Shown piece by piece: positions 1-11,170 of a DNA stretch of 64,000 nucleotides. Each line of letters begins with the position of its first letter. Position 1 is the first letter of the stretch. The stretch is from assembly GCA_037957365.1 (NCBI GenBank), contig JARHVA010000666.1:1551501-1615500 (forward strand), read 5' to 3'. The translations under genes were made by a program, and so were the position numbers. Under the pieces are notes generated by a model. The model was not told where the DNA came from and did no database searches. It saw nothing but the letters and a program-made list of their open reading frames with translations. This stretch comes from Torreya grandis (taxonomy: Eukaryota; Streptophyta; Pinopsida; Cupressales; Taxaceae).

Positions 1-296
1 TTTTAAATTTATATATATATATATTTTTAAAATATATATATAGAGACGTACCCACGACGTATCCAAATCAAGGTTTTTGAAAAATGACGTACCCGCGTAC
101 CCGAATCGTACCCGTACCCGTATCCAAACAACATAGTATATATATATAAACAATGCATATTACTCATTTTTTTACTAAAACACTTGAAAATACATGTTTG
201 TTCATTCATTGCTTCAAAATGTTCAAAGTAGACATTGCAAATACATTCAAATTTTCAAAATGCAAATTTAGAATAAATCATGATTCATCTAGATTC

Positions 297-2300
297 AGAT
301 TGTCCTCATATTCATAGTTATGAATGCCACTCCCACTAGCTCCACTTGGACAACTCCCACTAGCTCCAGTCTCCACCCCTCATGTTGAATTCTCGTCATT
401 GTCATCGACATCATCAACACAAAGTAATGAAAGTTGGGCAAATGTAGATGTGGAGGCATCCAAGTATGTATTCTCTGGGAGGATATCCCAATTTTGTTAA
501 GCCCTCGCATATAGTCCTCAAACTTGTGTGAAAGGAGGCGCAAATTGGAATGCACAAATATCAAATCCTCAGCGTTTTTGGATGCCAACATGTTTCTTTG
601 AGCATAATGGATAAATCCATATGTACTTCAATTCTGCTTTGTTGAAGAATTACTAGCCCCGTCACAAAAAAAGGTTGTTAATTGTTAGAATTTTCGAATT
701 AAAAATTTGTAGCAATGTAAAAAAAATATGTCAAGAACTTAATATTTTTTTTGATTTAATTCAAATTGAATACCTATGAGAGAATTTTGATTGTTATAAG
801 TCATAGGTACTTGGCATCATGGCCATGTACATAACACTGCGTGATTGGAGACAAGCTGGATTTGTTAAAAAGCCTCAATTTTTTCCATGCTGCCCTCTAA
901 AGCTACAAACATGCCCATTTCATTGCGGACGGCACTAGCTACAAATGGATCAGGAAAAAGCCTTCTGAATGCTTGCCTTGTTCCATTTGCAACCTCTACA
1001 TCATCATATGGTGGTTGCCTATTAGGTAGTCGAAGTATTTCATTGCTATAATACTTCAGATTAAGAGCATAAGCAAGGAGATGTAATGGGGTGGTCATTT
1101 TATTCCACCTCTTCGTGACCAAAGACTTGATTTCATTATAAAATGTTTCTTCTGGGTCTTGCTCTTTCTTTTGTATGATCTCTCTCATACTTTCAAGCAT
1201 GGAGTCAATCCCATCATAAACCTCTCTCATGCAAGCTGCATCTGTATCTGTAAATCGGATCATAGATAGAATAGGCTCTGTAAAACTGAGCACATATTCA
1301 ATCTTGGTCCACCAGTTATCATCAAGGATCAATGCTTTGATCTTATTGACTTTTTCAATGCTAGTGGTGCTTGCTTGCCTCCACACACTCCAAACGTTGC
1401 TAATCACCATACTGTTCAGTGCCTCTTCTACCTTCGCAAGTCGTCTCAAGATGAGTGTGTGAGAGGCAAATCTAGTTTCAACAATCTACAAAAATAAAAT
1501 AAGACTTATAAGTTTAATTGTCCAAATTGTAAACGTTGATAAACAACTAAAATTAATTATTAAAAAGTTAGAACTTCAAAATTAAAAACTTCAAAAGTGA
1601 GAATTTGTTCTTGAATCTCTTACCTTCAACAACTCCAACTTTGAGAATTTCTTAAAGATGACCTGAGACATGTGATGATTTGTAACAAATGTTTGAATGT
1701 CATTGGCCTCTGCATAAACTTGCTCTATCCATTGGATTTTGCCAATCTTTTACAGCATCAGGTTGAGGGAGTGGACAACACAAGGTGTCCAAAATGCTCG
1801 TGTCTATTCTCTACAATCAACCCAGCTGCTTTGCAATTCTTTGCGTCGTTCGTGACGACTTGAACATGTTGGGGGCCCATAGACTCAATAGCCTCTATCA
1901 AAATGTTTGCAATAAATTGAGCATCTTTCACTTTGCCCTCACAATCCACTGCCTTCAGAAACATTGCCCTTTTAGGGCATACTGCAACATTGATCAAAGA
2001 CTTATTTCGAGCATCTTTCCATTCATTTGAGATAATGGACACCCTTGAATCCTTTCATGAATCTCTAATTGGCTGCAAAGAAGTGTGAATATGTTCTTTT
2101 TTGGCCAAGAGTGTGGTGCGGAGCTTCTCATAATTAGGGCCTTTGTAAGTTTGTGGAGCTTCAGTGACCGCTTTCAACATTTGTTGCCAATAAGGTGATC
2201 TCAAAACATTGAATCGTAGCCCACATGCATAAATGCATCTAGCAATCAACTCATCAGCAATGTCCCTCTACCTGACATTGAAAGCATTTTCCAATGGTCC
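297..2300 (-). pseudogene. hAT transposase, core and C-terminal dimerisation region (3' part)
   Basis: Reading down the minus strand from 2300: the typical plant hAT core (IADELIARCIYACGLRFNV, SPYWQQM, YKGPNYEKLRTTLL), a DUF659-like region (VVTNDAKNCKAAGLIVE), then an intron at 1486-1623 with GT..AG ends, then VETRFASHTLILRRL and a long intact stretch to 865. After in-frame stops near 780-850 and a probable second intron (about 670-770), the dimerisation motif FIHYAQRN and LIFVHSNLRLLSHK follows at 530-660, ending in an acidic tail. Stops replace expected Trp and Gln codons, and a frameshift lies near 1785. The family moves DNA by cut and paste using an RNase H-like fold; this copy cannot encode an active enzyme. 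The N-terminal exon part is at 4741-5219, beyond the solo LTR. Confidence 0.85.
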
Positions 2301-2475
2301 TGTTGGCCATTTTTTGGTCTACATACCAAAATTTTGCCTAAGTGTGAAGAGGGTGGGCATTCAAGCAAGACTTCGGGTTTTACACAGTAGAAGATTTCGG
2401 GATTTTGGAAGAAGTCTTTGGGTTTTACAAGAGACAACTTATTTCACTTTGTGTAATCAGCAGTTGAAATCCCTC

Positions 2476-2735
2476 AGCAGAAGTAATCCGGGTTGGAAAA
2501 CCTGAGTTACTCTTGACAGTGAAAATCGGGTTTTGAGAAGTGCCTTGCTTATGAAAGTTTTATTAGCAGAAGTAATCTGGGTTGAAAAACCTGAATTACT
2601 CTTGACAGTGCAAATCGGGTTTTGAGAAGTGCTTTGCTTATGAAAGTTTTATCAGTAGAAGTAATTTAGGTTTAGAAACCCGAGTTACTCAGGGTAGTGC
2701 ATTTCGGGTTTCTCAGGGTGAATGACTTATCTCTT
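2476..2735 (+). repeat. 89-bp tandem repeat inside LTR family A
   Basis: AGCAGAAGTAAT-type unit starts recur at 2476, 2565 and 2654, a period of 89 bp, about 2.9 copies. Each unit carries AACCTGAGTTACT- and AATCGGGTTTTGAGAAGTG-like blocks. The same array is seen reversed at about 27,950-28,165 in solo LTR copy 2. Confidence 0.85.
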
Positions 2736-2794
2736 TTTATAAGTCACAAGCAATGAAGAATCCGAAATAGGTGCCAGTGAAGAATCCGAAGTTG

Positions 2795-3320
2795 TAGACA
2801 TTGAAGAACAAACAAATAGACTCAGACAAAAAACCCGAAGGAATACCTTCGAAAAAGTTAAAAAGACAAGTCAAAATATTCGAAGGACACTTCCATAAAA
2901 TCCAAAAGGCAGAAAAGGACAAATCAAAAACCTTGAAGGGCAATGTACCCTTCGGAAGGGACATTTCCAAAAAACCAGGGTGCCCTTCAAAAAACCCGGG
3001 TGCCTTTTTCTTAAGGGTTATTGGATAGGAAGGCATTGTTTAAAATCCCGTAGGGCAGTTGCCCTTCAGAAGGGTTGTTTGCAAAAAACCCGAAGGGCAG
3101 GTACCCTTCGAGAAGGCTCATTTCAGGATCGACAGGAACGTTTACAAAAAACCGGGAGGGCACTTGCCCTTTGGGAAGGTCCATCTGGGAAGTTTAAAGG
3201 CTTTTACAAAAAGTCCGAAGGGTAGGTGCCCTTCGGGAAAGGACTAAGACAGGAAGCCCAAAGGGCTGTCTTTGGAAAGCATGGAGACAAATCCCGTGTA
3301 CTTTTTGTCCGCGGGAAAAT
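2795..3320. repeat. Array of short hairpin modules in LTR family A
   Basis: Repeated modules of the form ACAAAAAACCCGAAGGGCA..TGCCCTTCGGGAAGG. Each core is an inverted repeat with about 10-12-bp arms around a 2-4-base centre, seen at about 2935-2955, 3050-3075, 3090-3110, 3150-3175 and 3220-3240. Related arrays lie at 20,270-20,590, 27,100-27,900 and 57,540-57,800. Confidence 0.8.
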
Positions 3321-4740
3321 GGAAAGAACAAAAGCTCGAAATAAATAATTGACAAAGACCCTAGATGAATGAACAAAAAAATACACAGGGAAATAACCAA
3401 GGAAAAATACACAGTAAAATCATGGATATTTGTCCAGACAGGGATGAATAGAGAAGTCGAGGACCAAGTCAAGCCCGAAAGAATAAACTTGTGGATTTCA
3501 TGCAAGAGAAAACAAAGGGAAGATTCGTGGAAAAGACAAATACAGACGGTAAACATGCTTAAATAGTCCGAGAATACAAGAGCATGCAAACAACGATGAA
3601 CATGAATAGACACGTCCAGATTTGACCGTTCTAGCATGTCACCTTCAGTTCTTAAACAGAGGCTCGCTTGGCATGAGGACTCGAGTAATGGAACGTTGGA
3701 AAGCCTAAACAAGTTCCGGCGGTTCAAATTTAATTCTTAATTTGGCATTTGCATTGATGCAAATGGGAGACTTTCAAACGTTTTAGTAGTTCGAGTGGAT
3801 TTGACTACTCTTGTTTTGGAGTTGACTAGTTTTCAAGTCAAGACATCTATTCGTAGATTTCATGCAATCAAAGCTTGTCTTCTTCTATTTTTAATGCCAA
3901 GGGGTTTTCCATGCAAAGTCAAAGACAAGAGAAGACAAAATTCTGAAAGCTCGGTTATCTTGAACAAAAGTTTGACTGAGGCTAATCTAAGTGGATCTTC
4001 TTCTATTTTTAATGCCACCTCTTGGCTGTAATATTCTTTTTTCTATATAAGTTGGCTTTTTAGCGTTTGATTTTCATCCCTCTTTTGGCAAGAAATCTTC
4101 TGCCAAAGATTGTGCTGTAACCTTTTTTAGAATCAATAAGAAGAGGACTGTGTTTTTTGAATTTTCAGCAGCTGGTATAGTGTACTTTTGTTATTGATTT
4201 GTCTAAGTGATAGATTTTCTTTTTTCTTTGTCAAATCTGGAATCGTACCTAGGTATTGGCTGGTCATTTATGCACATCACGTTCTGTGTTTGATTGTTTT
4301 TTGCTGAGTTTATAGTGGATATTAGTGGCTGTTTAATGCCTTTTATCAGGGCTATTTTTTCATTTCCCTCAAGCTTAGATCATTAGACTAAATATTTTCG
4401 TGAAATACTTGTGTATTGATTAATTGGAGTTGAAGTTTTATCTTTTCTTTCCCTGAATCAATGTTCTCAGAAGCTCGATTTGAGTGGATCAAACAAATTA
4501 GGTATATCACCATTTTAGTTAGGATTTTCTTTCAAGTTCTTTCTTTCCTTTTCCCTAGGCAGTTTGTAGCATAGAAGTTGGGATCCTCATAGATACATCT
4601 TATAGGAACCAACCTCCTCTGGAGCTTCTTCTCATCATTGAGGCACCCACCCTCGTGAGAAGATTTCATTGTTTCAATTGGAGCGAGGATTAGCCATTTC
4701 AGCATGTCTTCGATTAGGGTGCAACTCCAGGTTGACAACA

Positions 4741-5219
4741 AATCCTTTTGTTTTTTTTCGTGAAGTGGCATTTGCATCATCATCAAAGGGTATTGCAACT
4801 GAATGAGGTCGAGTTTGACTTTCAATGAAAGGATGATTTATAATTGGAGGTGTTACGGGTGGTCTTTCTGATCTGCCTCTTTGGAGAGGTATTATTTTAG
4901 AACAACTTCTTGAAGCAACTACCGCATCTGCTTCTTGCTCTTTCATGTACTCAACTATTTTTGCCTTAGGAATTTTGTCACACTTTTTGATCTTCGGTGG
5001 TCCATACCTAGTCAAATGAGTTTTGACCCAAGTATACGAGGACTTGTATGTGGTATGACAATCATTGCATACCCACACACGGGTCCCATCACCAACAACG
5101 ATGTCAAGTATCGTCACATGTTTCCAAAGAGGAGAAACATGGTCATATTTCACTTGAAGTGAGATTTCAGTCCAGTTTGCTTCATCGTGCCCTCCCCCTA
5201 GAGTTGAATTGGATGCCAT
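4741..5219 (-). pseudogene. hAT transposase N-terminus with BED zinc finger
   Basis: An open stretch starting with Met at 5219 (MASNSTLGGG). A BED finger lies in roughly residues 25-80: SPLWKHVT, then CNDC, then a His in VKTHLTRYGPP followed by KKC, which is the plant hAT pattern. BED fingers bind the transposon ends. A basic Lys-rich segment (RKKTKG) follows and the frame then enters the solo LTR at 4740. Across the LTR, with one copy of the 5-bp duplication removed, the frame continues into the transposase core at 2300. The upstream in-frame Met codons to 5252 lie in AT-rich leader and are less likely starts. Confidence 0.8.
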
Positions 5220-5336
5220 AGAGATCCTAATTATCAAATTAGAACCAAGCAAAAAATAAATTATAATTATTATTTATACAATATACATTTTAATTTTTTA
5301 AAAGTTAAAACTTTATGTAAAATAAAAAATTAAAAT

Positions 5337-5819
5337 TAATAACAACTAACTTTGTTTTTGATTCTCAAGATTGCATTACGCATAATGCGTGAGAGAAGAG
5401 CATACACAAAATGCGTGAGAGAAGAGCATGTACATAAGTTAGGGTTAGATAAAGTACGAAAAAAATAAAAAATTTAATTTAATGCGGCTGACTGTGTTTC
5501 TTATTCTCAAGATCGCATTATGCATGAGAGAAGAGCATACGCAAAAGTTAGGGTTAAAAACTTGGATAAAGAAAGTATACATTTGATTTTTTTTTTAATT
5601 TTTAAACTTTCAATTCTAATATTTATGAGAAAAATAAAAATTAAATTTAATGTGGCTAACTCTATTTCTGATTCTCAAGATCGCAGTACGTGCGACAAAA
5701 GAGCATACACAGAAGTTAGGGTTAGAAACTTAGATAAAGAAAGTATACATTAAATTTTTAAAATTTTTTAAACTTGCAATTTTAATATTTACGAAAAAAT
5801 AAAAAAAAAAACAAATTTA
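5337..5819. repeat. Three tandem copies of a ~150-165-bp unit
   Basis: Units start near 5337, 5484 and 5652. Each contains TTCTCAAGATCGCA (or a one-base variant), GAGAGAAGAGCATA and GTTAGGGTT. They differ by several substitutions and A-rich indels. The array lies upstream of the hAT transposase start, between it and the presumed 5' terminus. The short ORFs here are by-products. The rest of 5820-6400 holds no recognisable gene. Confidence 0.75.
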
Positions 5820-6584
5820 ATGTGGCTAGAACTTAGGGACTTAGATTAAATTTTAAAAAACTAAACAATATTTTACTATTTAATGTTGTAGCAAATGAAA
5901 TAGAAAATAAAAAATAAAAAAACTTGAATGAATTGAAAAATCCCTGTAGTTCAAACAATGGCTGCATTCACAAATTTGAAATTCCTCCTTGCAAAGTGCC
6001 AATAGCTGCCTCCACAAACGATTGTCAATTTCTCCTTGTAAATTTGCAATCAGCAATGTCAAGGCAAATAAAAGAACTCCAAACAAATTTGCAATCAACA
6101 ATGGCAATGCAAGGCAAATTTTCAATCAACAATGGCTACAAACTTTGGTGTGGTCTTATGAGGAGGGGGGATGCTTTTATAAGTCCTTAGTAACGTTTTA
6201 GGGTTTACTAGTTTTTTAGGGGTTTTTAAAATATTTTTTGGAGTTTTTTAAAACTTTTTTGGTCAATTGTTCCCTGCTCTCGTCATAAATGCTTAGGCAT
6301 GCCTGGAGACATCCGAAACAGTGCCAAAAGTTTCCAGCACTGTTACGGACGCCTCCACGGGTGCCTGTGACCTTGTGCCAGAGGCGTCTCTAGGTAGGAG
6401 ACGTCAGGTGGGGAGGGTAGAGGGGGGCGTTTCCTACAACACAAACATTAACACTAACAAATATTTATACAAATCTTTGTTTGTTTCTTGATCCTATTTT
6501 TACTAACAAAAAACTATTCTAGTCAACCTCACAACTTATTCTATACGGGTGTTCTAACAAAAAATTCAACAAATCTCCTAATAA

Positions 6585-7290
6585 CCAATGCTAACTAATT
6601 AGCATACGTACTATGTTAGTACTAATACTAGAAAATATCCAACATTTAAAGCAATGTGGGGTTGAACCCTGATTTTCTTCACCATTGAACCTTGTTGGTT
6701 TTGAGATTATGGCTTGCTTTGTTTCCATTCTCGTTCTTTTTAGCACACTAGTACTAGTTTCAACAATTTTCTGCCTTTGTGGACTGCAAATTGGGCCAAA
6801 TGATCTATTATTGTTCTTCTTTTGATTTTAAACTCTTAGCTTCGTGGAACTAAGGGCTCTTCTACCCATTCAAACGGTTCTTACTATGAATTCTTGAGTT
6901 TTCAAAGTTGTGTAGATAATGTGTCTACTTCTATTTCCAATGCTAACTAATTAGCATACGTACTATGTTAGTACTAATACTAGAAAATATCCAACATTTA
7001 AAGCAATGTGGGGTTGAACCCTGATTTTCTTCACCATTGAATCTTGTTGGATTTGAGATTATGGCTTGCTTTGTTTCCATTCTCGTTCTTTTTAGCACAG
7101 TAGTACTAGTTTCAACAATTTTCTGCCTTTGTGGACTGCAAATTGGGCCAAATGATCTATTATTGTTCTTCTTTTGATTTTAAACTCTTAGCTTCGTGGA
7201 ACTAAGGGCTCTTCTACCCATTCAAACGGTTCTTACTATGAATTCTTGAGTTTTCAAAGTTGTGTAGATAATGTGTCTACTTCTGTTTCC
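6585..7290. repeat. Tandem duplication, 2 x ~352 bp
   Basis: The block starting CCAATGCTAACTAATTAGC at 6585 recurs at 6937 and runs to about 7290. By eye only about five substitutions separate the copies, so the duplication is recent relative to the surrounding decayed elements. No coding sequence was recognised. 7291-7829 also holds no recognised gene; it has a short direct repeat (CTCCTTTACCCTAATGCAT near 7485 and 7603). Confidence 0.9.
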
Positions 7291-7837
7291 GAAATAGGTG
7301 ATTTTTGCTTACCAACCTTGCAAATCTCCTTCCTTATTTGAGTTGCTGCTCAAGAGAAAGCTACCTATAAACTTATGTAGGAGAAACAATGCTAACATAA
7401 TCTTAAGCTATATTAAAAATGAAATATGACACACAACAATACAAGAGATTTTTGACATGGGAAAACCCTTTTGGGTAAAAACCCTCTCCTTTACCCTAAT
7501 GCATCTAGTGATCTTGTATCTTTAGGGTTTTGCGTTTCGAGGTCACATATTTTATTTTGTACGTACTCAATTGTTTACAATATAGTAATGTATTTTGTAG
7601 TTCTCCTTTACCCTAATGCATGTGTGAGTATTTGTAGGCACATCAATAGGAAATTGTCAAATCGGTATTACAATACAATGGGTACAAAATTATGGGTTGA
7701 GATGGGGGGCATTGCTATTGCCCCTAGTTGCCTCTGGCCTTGGGATCTTGCCCTAGTCCTCCAAGAAGGTATTTCCCCTATTCTGCATGTACAGTCTAGG
7801 CTAGTGTAGATCGTGAGAAGTCTAAATCATGCAAAGT

Positions 7838-8574
7838 CTACGTTACCGGATACGCCCTTGGCCCTGAGAGCACGGGGGATATGTCCTAGGATACGGGAGC
7901 ACGGGGATATGCCCAGGGAGCGTCCCTGGGTTGCGGATATCCCTGAATACGTCTGGGTGATGTATCCGGGCACATCTGCAACCCAGGGACGCTCCTGGAT
8001 GTCAAAAATGTTTTTTTTTAAATTTTTTATTCAATTTTGCCCAATGAAAAGTCAAACATGGACTTCAAAATATAATTAAAAACAAACTAAAGTGGATTCC
8101 CAACCCTAAAAGCAGCACTCACACTCATTTTTACAAAAGCTACGTGAAATTTTTTTGGGGGGGGCCTAGGTAGGCGGGGCTTAAACAGCCCCCTGCAATC
8201 CCCCTCATGCCAGATGGCTTTTCGTACCGCAAATGATATTGCCAAGGGGATTACAAGACGTCACACCATTACAGTTGTTGGAGGTCTGGGTATTCACTTC
8301 ACCTGCTAACACATTGCACATTTGTTCACTCTTGGACTTCAAAATACAGCTATGGACGTCATATTGAAGTTTTATTTAACTTATTTTGTTTCCTCTATGC
8401 ATATTATGTGGTTAATTTTGCTTATATGGCTCTATTTTTATATTTTTGATTTTTTATATATATTTTTGTACAGCCGTATTCAAACTTATCCAAACCCCCC
8501 CAAAAAAAATCCTTGTATCCCTGTATTCGATTCTCGTACCTGTATCCATACCCATATCTGTATCAGTAATGTAG
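7838..8574 (+). mobile_element. Internally deleted hAT element (737 bp, non-autonomous)
   Basis: Imperfect terminal inverted repeats: CTACGTTACCGGATACGCCC at the left, and the reverse complement of the right end reads CTACATTACTGATACAGAT. Perfect 8-bp target duplications TGCAAAGT flank it at 7830-7837 and 8575-8582, the length expected for hAT. The right 180 bp (8395-8574) are homologous in reverse to 45,043-45,215, the 3' end of another member, so this element points 5' to 3' on the plus strand. There is no transposase inside. An inverted repeat lies at 7912-7940/7970-7999. It depends on a transposase made elsewhere. Confidence 0.9.
7912..7999. repeat. GC-rich inverted repeat within the deleted hAT
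   Basis: CCCAGGGAGCGTCCCTGGG at 7912 is mirrored by CCCAGGGACGCTCCTGG at 7982. Arms are about 28 bp with few mismatches around a 29-base centre. It is much more GC-rich than its surroundings and could fold into a stable hairpin. Confidence 0.8.
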
Positions 8575-8969
8575 TGCAAAGTAAACAACACATATTCAAC
8601 AGTTGCTTGGTTCTTTGCTACTTGTTTTGTGGGGTCGACTTGTTTGACACTCGAAACTGCTGTCTACATATACTGACATATACGTCTTATGCTTTTAAGT
8701 CATGTTCACCAATGATAACATGTATTGGATCTGATATTACTTATGTTTGTTACAGCTTAAACAATATGCAGCATAGACACAAATGCAGAAATATACAACA
8801 ATGTATAGCAGAAAACATACAATAGCAAAATCTATGTATTCAAATAAAGCTTGATATCATAATAATTCTATGTTATCCATATATATGCCATCAAAGGGTT
8901 ATCACAGCCTGGTGACATCTTTCAAAATAAACCTATCATCATTTAATTAAATATAATTGTCTGGCAGCA

Positions 8970-9075
8970 TAAGTAACTGTCACCTAATGCTAATAGTTAA
9001 ACAAAAATTAATTGTCACTTAATGCTAATAGTTACACAAAAATTAATTGTCACTGAATGCTAATAGTTACATCAA
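8970..9075. repeat. 35-bp tandem repeat, 3 copies
   Basis: TGTCACYTAATGCTAATAGTTA-type units have TGTCAC at 8978, 9013 and 9048, a period of exactly 35 bp. It lies in non-coding AT-rich DNA; nothing else was recognised in 8583-9212. Confidence 0.85.
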
Positions 9076-9212
9076 ATGCACTAAGTACCCAATTATGCTG
9101 CCTACAGTTCTTCCTCTAATCTCATGATGTTTGAACTTGTGTAATCGCATTCGCCACATTTGAATGGAGAAATTTGAAATTTGCCGAATTTCAACGAACA
9201 ATATGAAATTCG

Positions 9213-9258
9213 TTCAAATTTGCCATTAAATTCGTACAATTTTAATGGCGAATTTCAA
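9213..9258. repeat. Small inverted repeat
   Basis: Arms TTCAAATTTGCCATTAAA (9213-9230) and TTTAATGGCGAATTTCAA (9241-9258) pair with two mismatches around a 10-base loop. It may be the remnant of a miniature transposon end, but no partner or target duplication was found. 9259-10,779 shows no recognisable gene. Confidence 0.7.
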
Positions 9259-10779
9259 AAACGAATTAAATACAAAAATTGTGATTTTTTTTGTCAAATT
9301 CGTTGATATTTACATTTTTTTAGGGTTGGATTTCCATTTTGTTGGCTGCCATCGCCCGTCAGTCCTCATTGTGCAAATGCAAAGTAAAAAAATGAACCTG
9401 CCAGACTGCCGCCGTTTATCTGTGTGAAGCCTTCCACCGTAGAACTTTGAATTGCAAAGCAGAACAGTTGAAACTTGAAGCCTAATGGTGCAATCAAAGC
9501 CTAGGCAAAGGCCTCCAACAGTGGAACAGACCCCAGTCTCCAACTAAGTGCAAGCCTGTAAACTATGAAGAACAAAGCTTGACAGGCGAGTCACAACAGA
9601 GGCCTTGGGTTGGTATATTTTTAAAAAAAAGTATATGTCTATTAGCCGAATTTAATTATGAATTTAATCTCAGATTTTTCAGTTCCAAATTTTATCTGAG
9701 GCTAATTCAAACACAAATTCAAATGCGGTGACTTAGGTTTGAACCATTAAATGATCCGAAATCAAAATACACCAGACGTGCAGAGGTCGACCAAAAGGTG
9801 TTAGTAAATGAGGAAACTACACAGTTGTAGTTTCTTAGTTTTGGGAAGAAAAAATGATAAAATTGCTACTATTACAATTCCACCAGGTGGTAATGCTTTA
9901 AGAAGTGGCAGTTTTGCTTGATTTTCAGCAGCAATGTCCCGAAACTGGTGGTAATGTCATGCTAACTACACAAATCAAAGTTTCCATGCCACTTGGGAAG
10001 ATGAAACACTACTTGGGTTTTGAGGAGTCTCCATATGTAATGGATTTTTGGAAATTTGAATGAGAAGTAATTACATCATTATTGTAGACATTAAATACTT
10101 CCATTTCCCACACCAAATAGGACTATGTGTGAGCAGTGAGGATTTGAGACTTCCAACAATTGAGGAGTTAAGGCAGAAGTTGAGTTGAGTAGTGTGAGGA
10201 AGAAGTTGCAACAGTTCGTGAGAATGGATTGTAGATATCACCATGCTCTAAGAGGGCAATGTATCTTTGTATCCCACCTGTAAGATTCCATTTTTAGGGG
10301 AATAAATTCGTGTGCTCGTCTTTGTGGAGTTTTTTTCCAGCTCGAGAGGGTTTTCTTCAAATAAATGTTTTGCTAGCGATGCATCTATTGATGTTCTTTA
10401 TTTCCTTGCTTCTGATTCCATTATTAGTCTTCAAATGTGGGTAATACATAATTTCCAGTTTATTCATGTTGGTTTCAGGAATTAGATGTTTAATTCAACT
10501 AGTTATAAATTAAATTATTTGTGTGATGAATTTTGTTACCTCTAAATTGTGTAAATACAGATTGGATTCTCATCGGAGCCGATTTTCCCTGGCTTGTGGG
10601 AGATTTCTAGAAATTTATGTTTGATTTGACATAAGAAAGATAGAGGAAAATGAACGTTAGAGCTTTACATGAGAGGGAGTTTCAGTGGGGGAAGCACTAA
10701 AAATAGAATGTAGCCTTGATTCATGTGAGAAGCCACTATACACCAAAATGCAAAAGGCAGTGGTATTAAAAGATGTAAA

Positions 10780-11170
10780 AAGATGAAACAAAGACACTTA
10801 AGGATTGTGGAAAGTTTCTGAACCAAGTGGAAACCATCAAGGCAAATGTACATTTTTATTCTAGTTCACAAAGGAATTTGATTTGCAAAGCATTAGTGCA
10901 AAGCTTAGATTGTTGTCATATAAACTTACACAACCATATCCATTGGGTTGGTTGCAAAAAGATACTGAAAATGCAAGTCACTAGATTATGCAAGCTGAAG
11001 TTTTACATTGATGAAATAGAACGTGATGTGGTGCCATGTGATGCGTGTGAAGTGATGTTTGGAAGTCCCTTCATTTAGGATAGAGATGCAATCTTAGTGA
11101 GAAGAAAGGACAAATATCAAGGAGGGCCAATCATGCCTCATCAATGCATACAAAGGGTCAAAACTGAGAA
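10780..11170 (+). pseudogene. Gypsy aspartic protease region, fragment
   Basis: A translated stretch (10,827-11,078 and on through a stop) carries the pattern seen just after the protease active site in non-chromodomain gypsy elements: VTRLCKLKFYIDEIE, DVVPCDACEVMFGSP and, after a stop, DRDAILVRRKDKY. A frameshift near 10,940 separates it from the upstream SSQRNLICKALV. The active-site Asp itself is not clearly visible. No LTR or reverse transcriptase was seen beside it, so it is an orphan fragment. 11,171-12,098 has no recognised gene. Confidence 0.6.

Larger units (their letters stand above)
2301..4740 (+). mobile_element. Solo LTR, family A copy 1 (2440 bp)
   Basis: It starts TGTTGGCC and ends GACAACA. 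It is flanked by GGTCC (2296-2300) and AATCC (4741-4745), a 5-bp duplication differing by two C-to-T type changes. It has no internal region and no coding sequence, so it is the product of recombination between two LTRs. Inside are an 89-bp tandem repeat (2476-2735), an array of hairpin modules (about 2795-3320), and a 3' part shared with copies at 20.3-22.4 kb, 25.7-28.3 kb and 56.4-57.8 kb. A TATA-like box (TTTCTATATAAG, about 4042) and AATCAATAAGAAG (about 4131) are plausible promoter and polyadenylation signals. The copy at 20-22 kb follows a gypsy integrase, so the family is probably gypsy. Confidence 0.85.
1..6400 (-). mobile_element. hAT DNA transposon, decayed, interrupted by a solo LTR
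   Basis: A transposase pseudogene on the minus strand (BED finger, DUF659-like core, C-terminal dimerisation region) spans 297-5219. The 3' end runs toward or past the window start, where GTACCCG/GTATCC motifs at 44-124 resemble the subterminal DNA of two shorter relatives at 7838-8574 and 45043-46789. The acidic C-terminal tail also matches the relative at 45 kb. The 5' end is a guess: GGCGTCTCTAGGTA at 6383-6396 resembles the GGCGTCTCTGGTAACGTAG terminus near 46,789. No target duplication can be tested because the other end is missing or off the window. The left boundary given here is the window edge. Confidence 0.65.

Noticed and set aside
10555..10590. A primer-binding site in TTGGATTCTCATCGGAGCC
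   Set aside because: Too many differences from the initiator-Met site and no LTR end before it.
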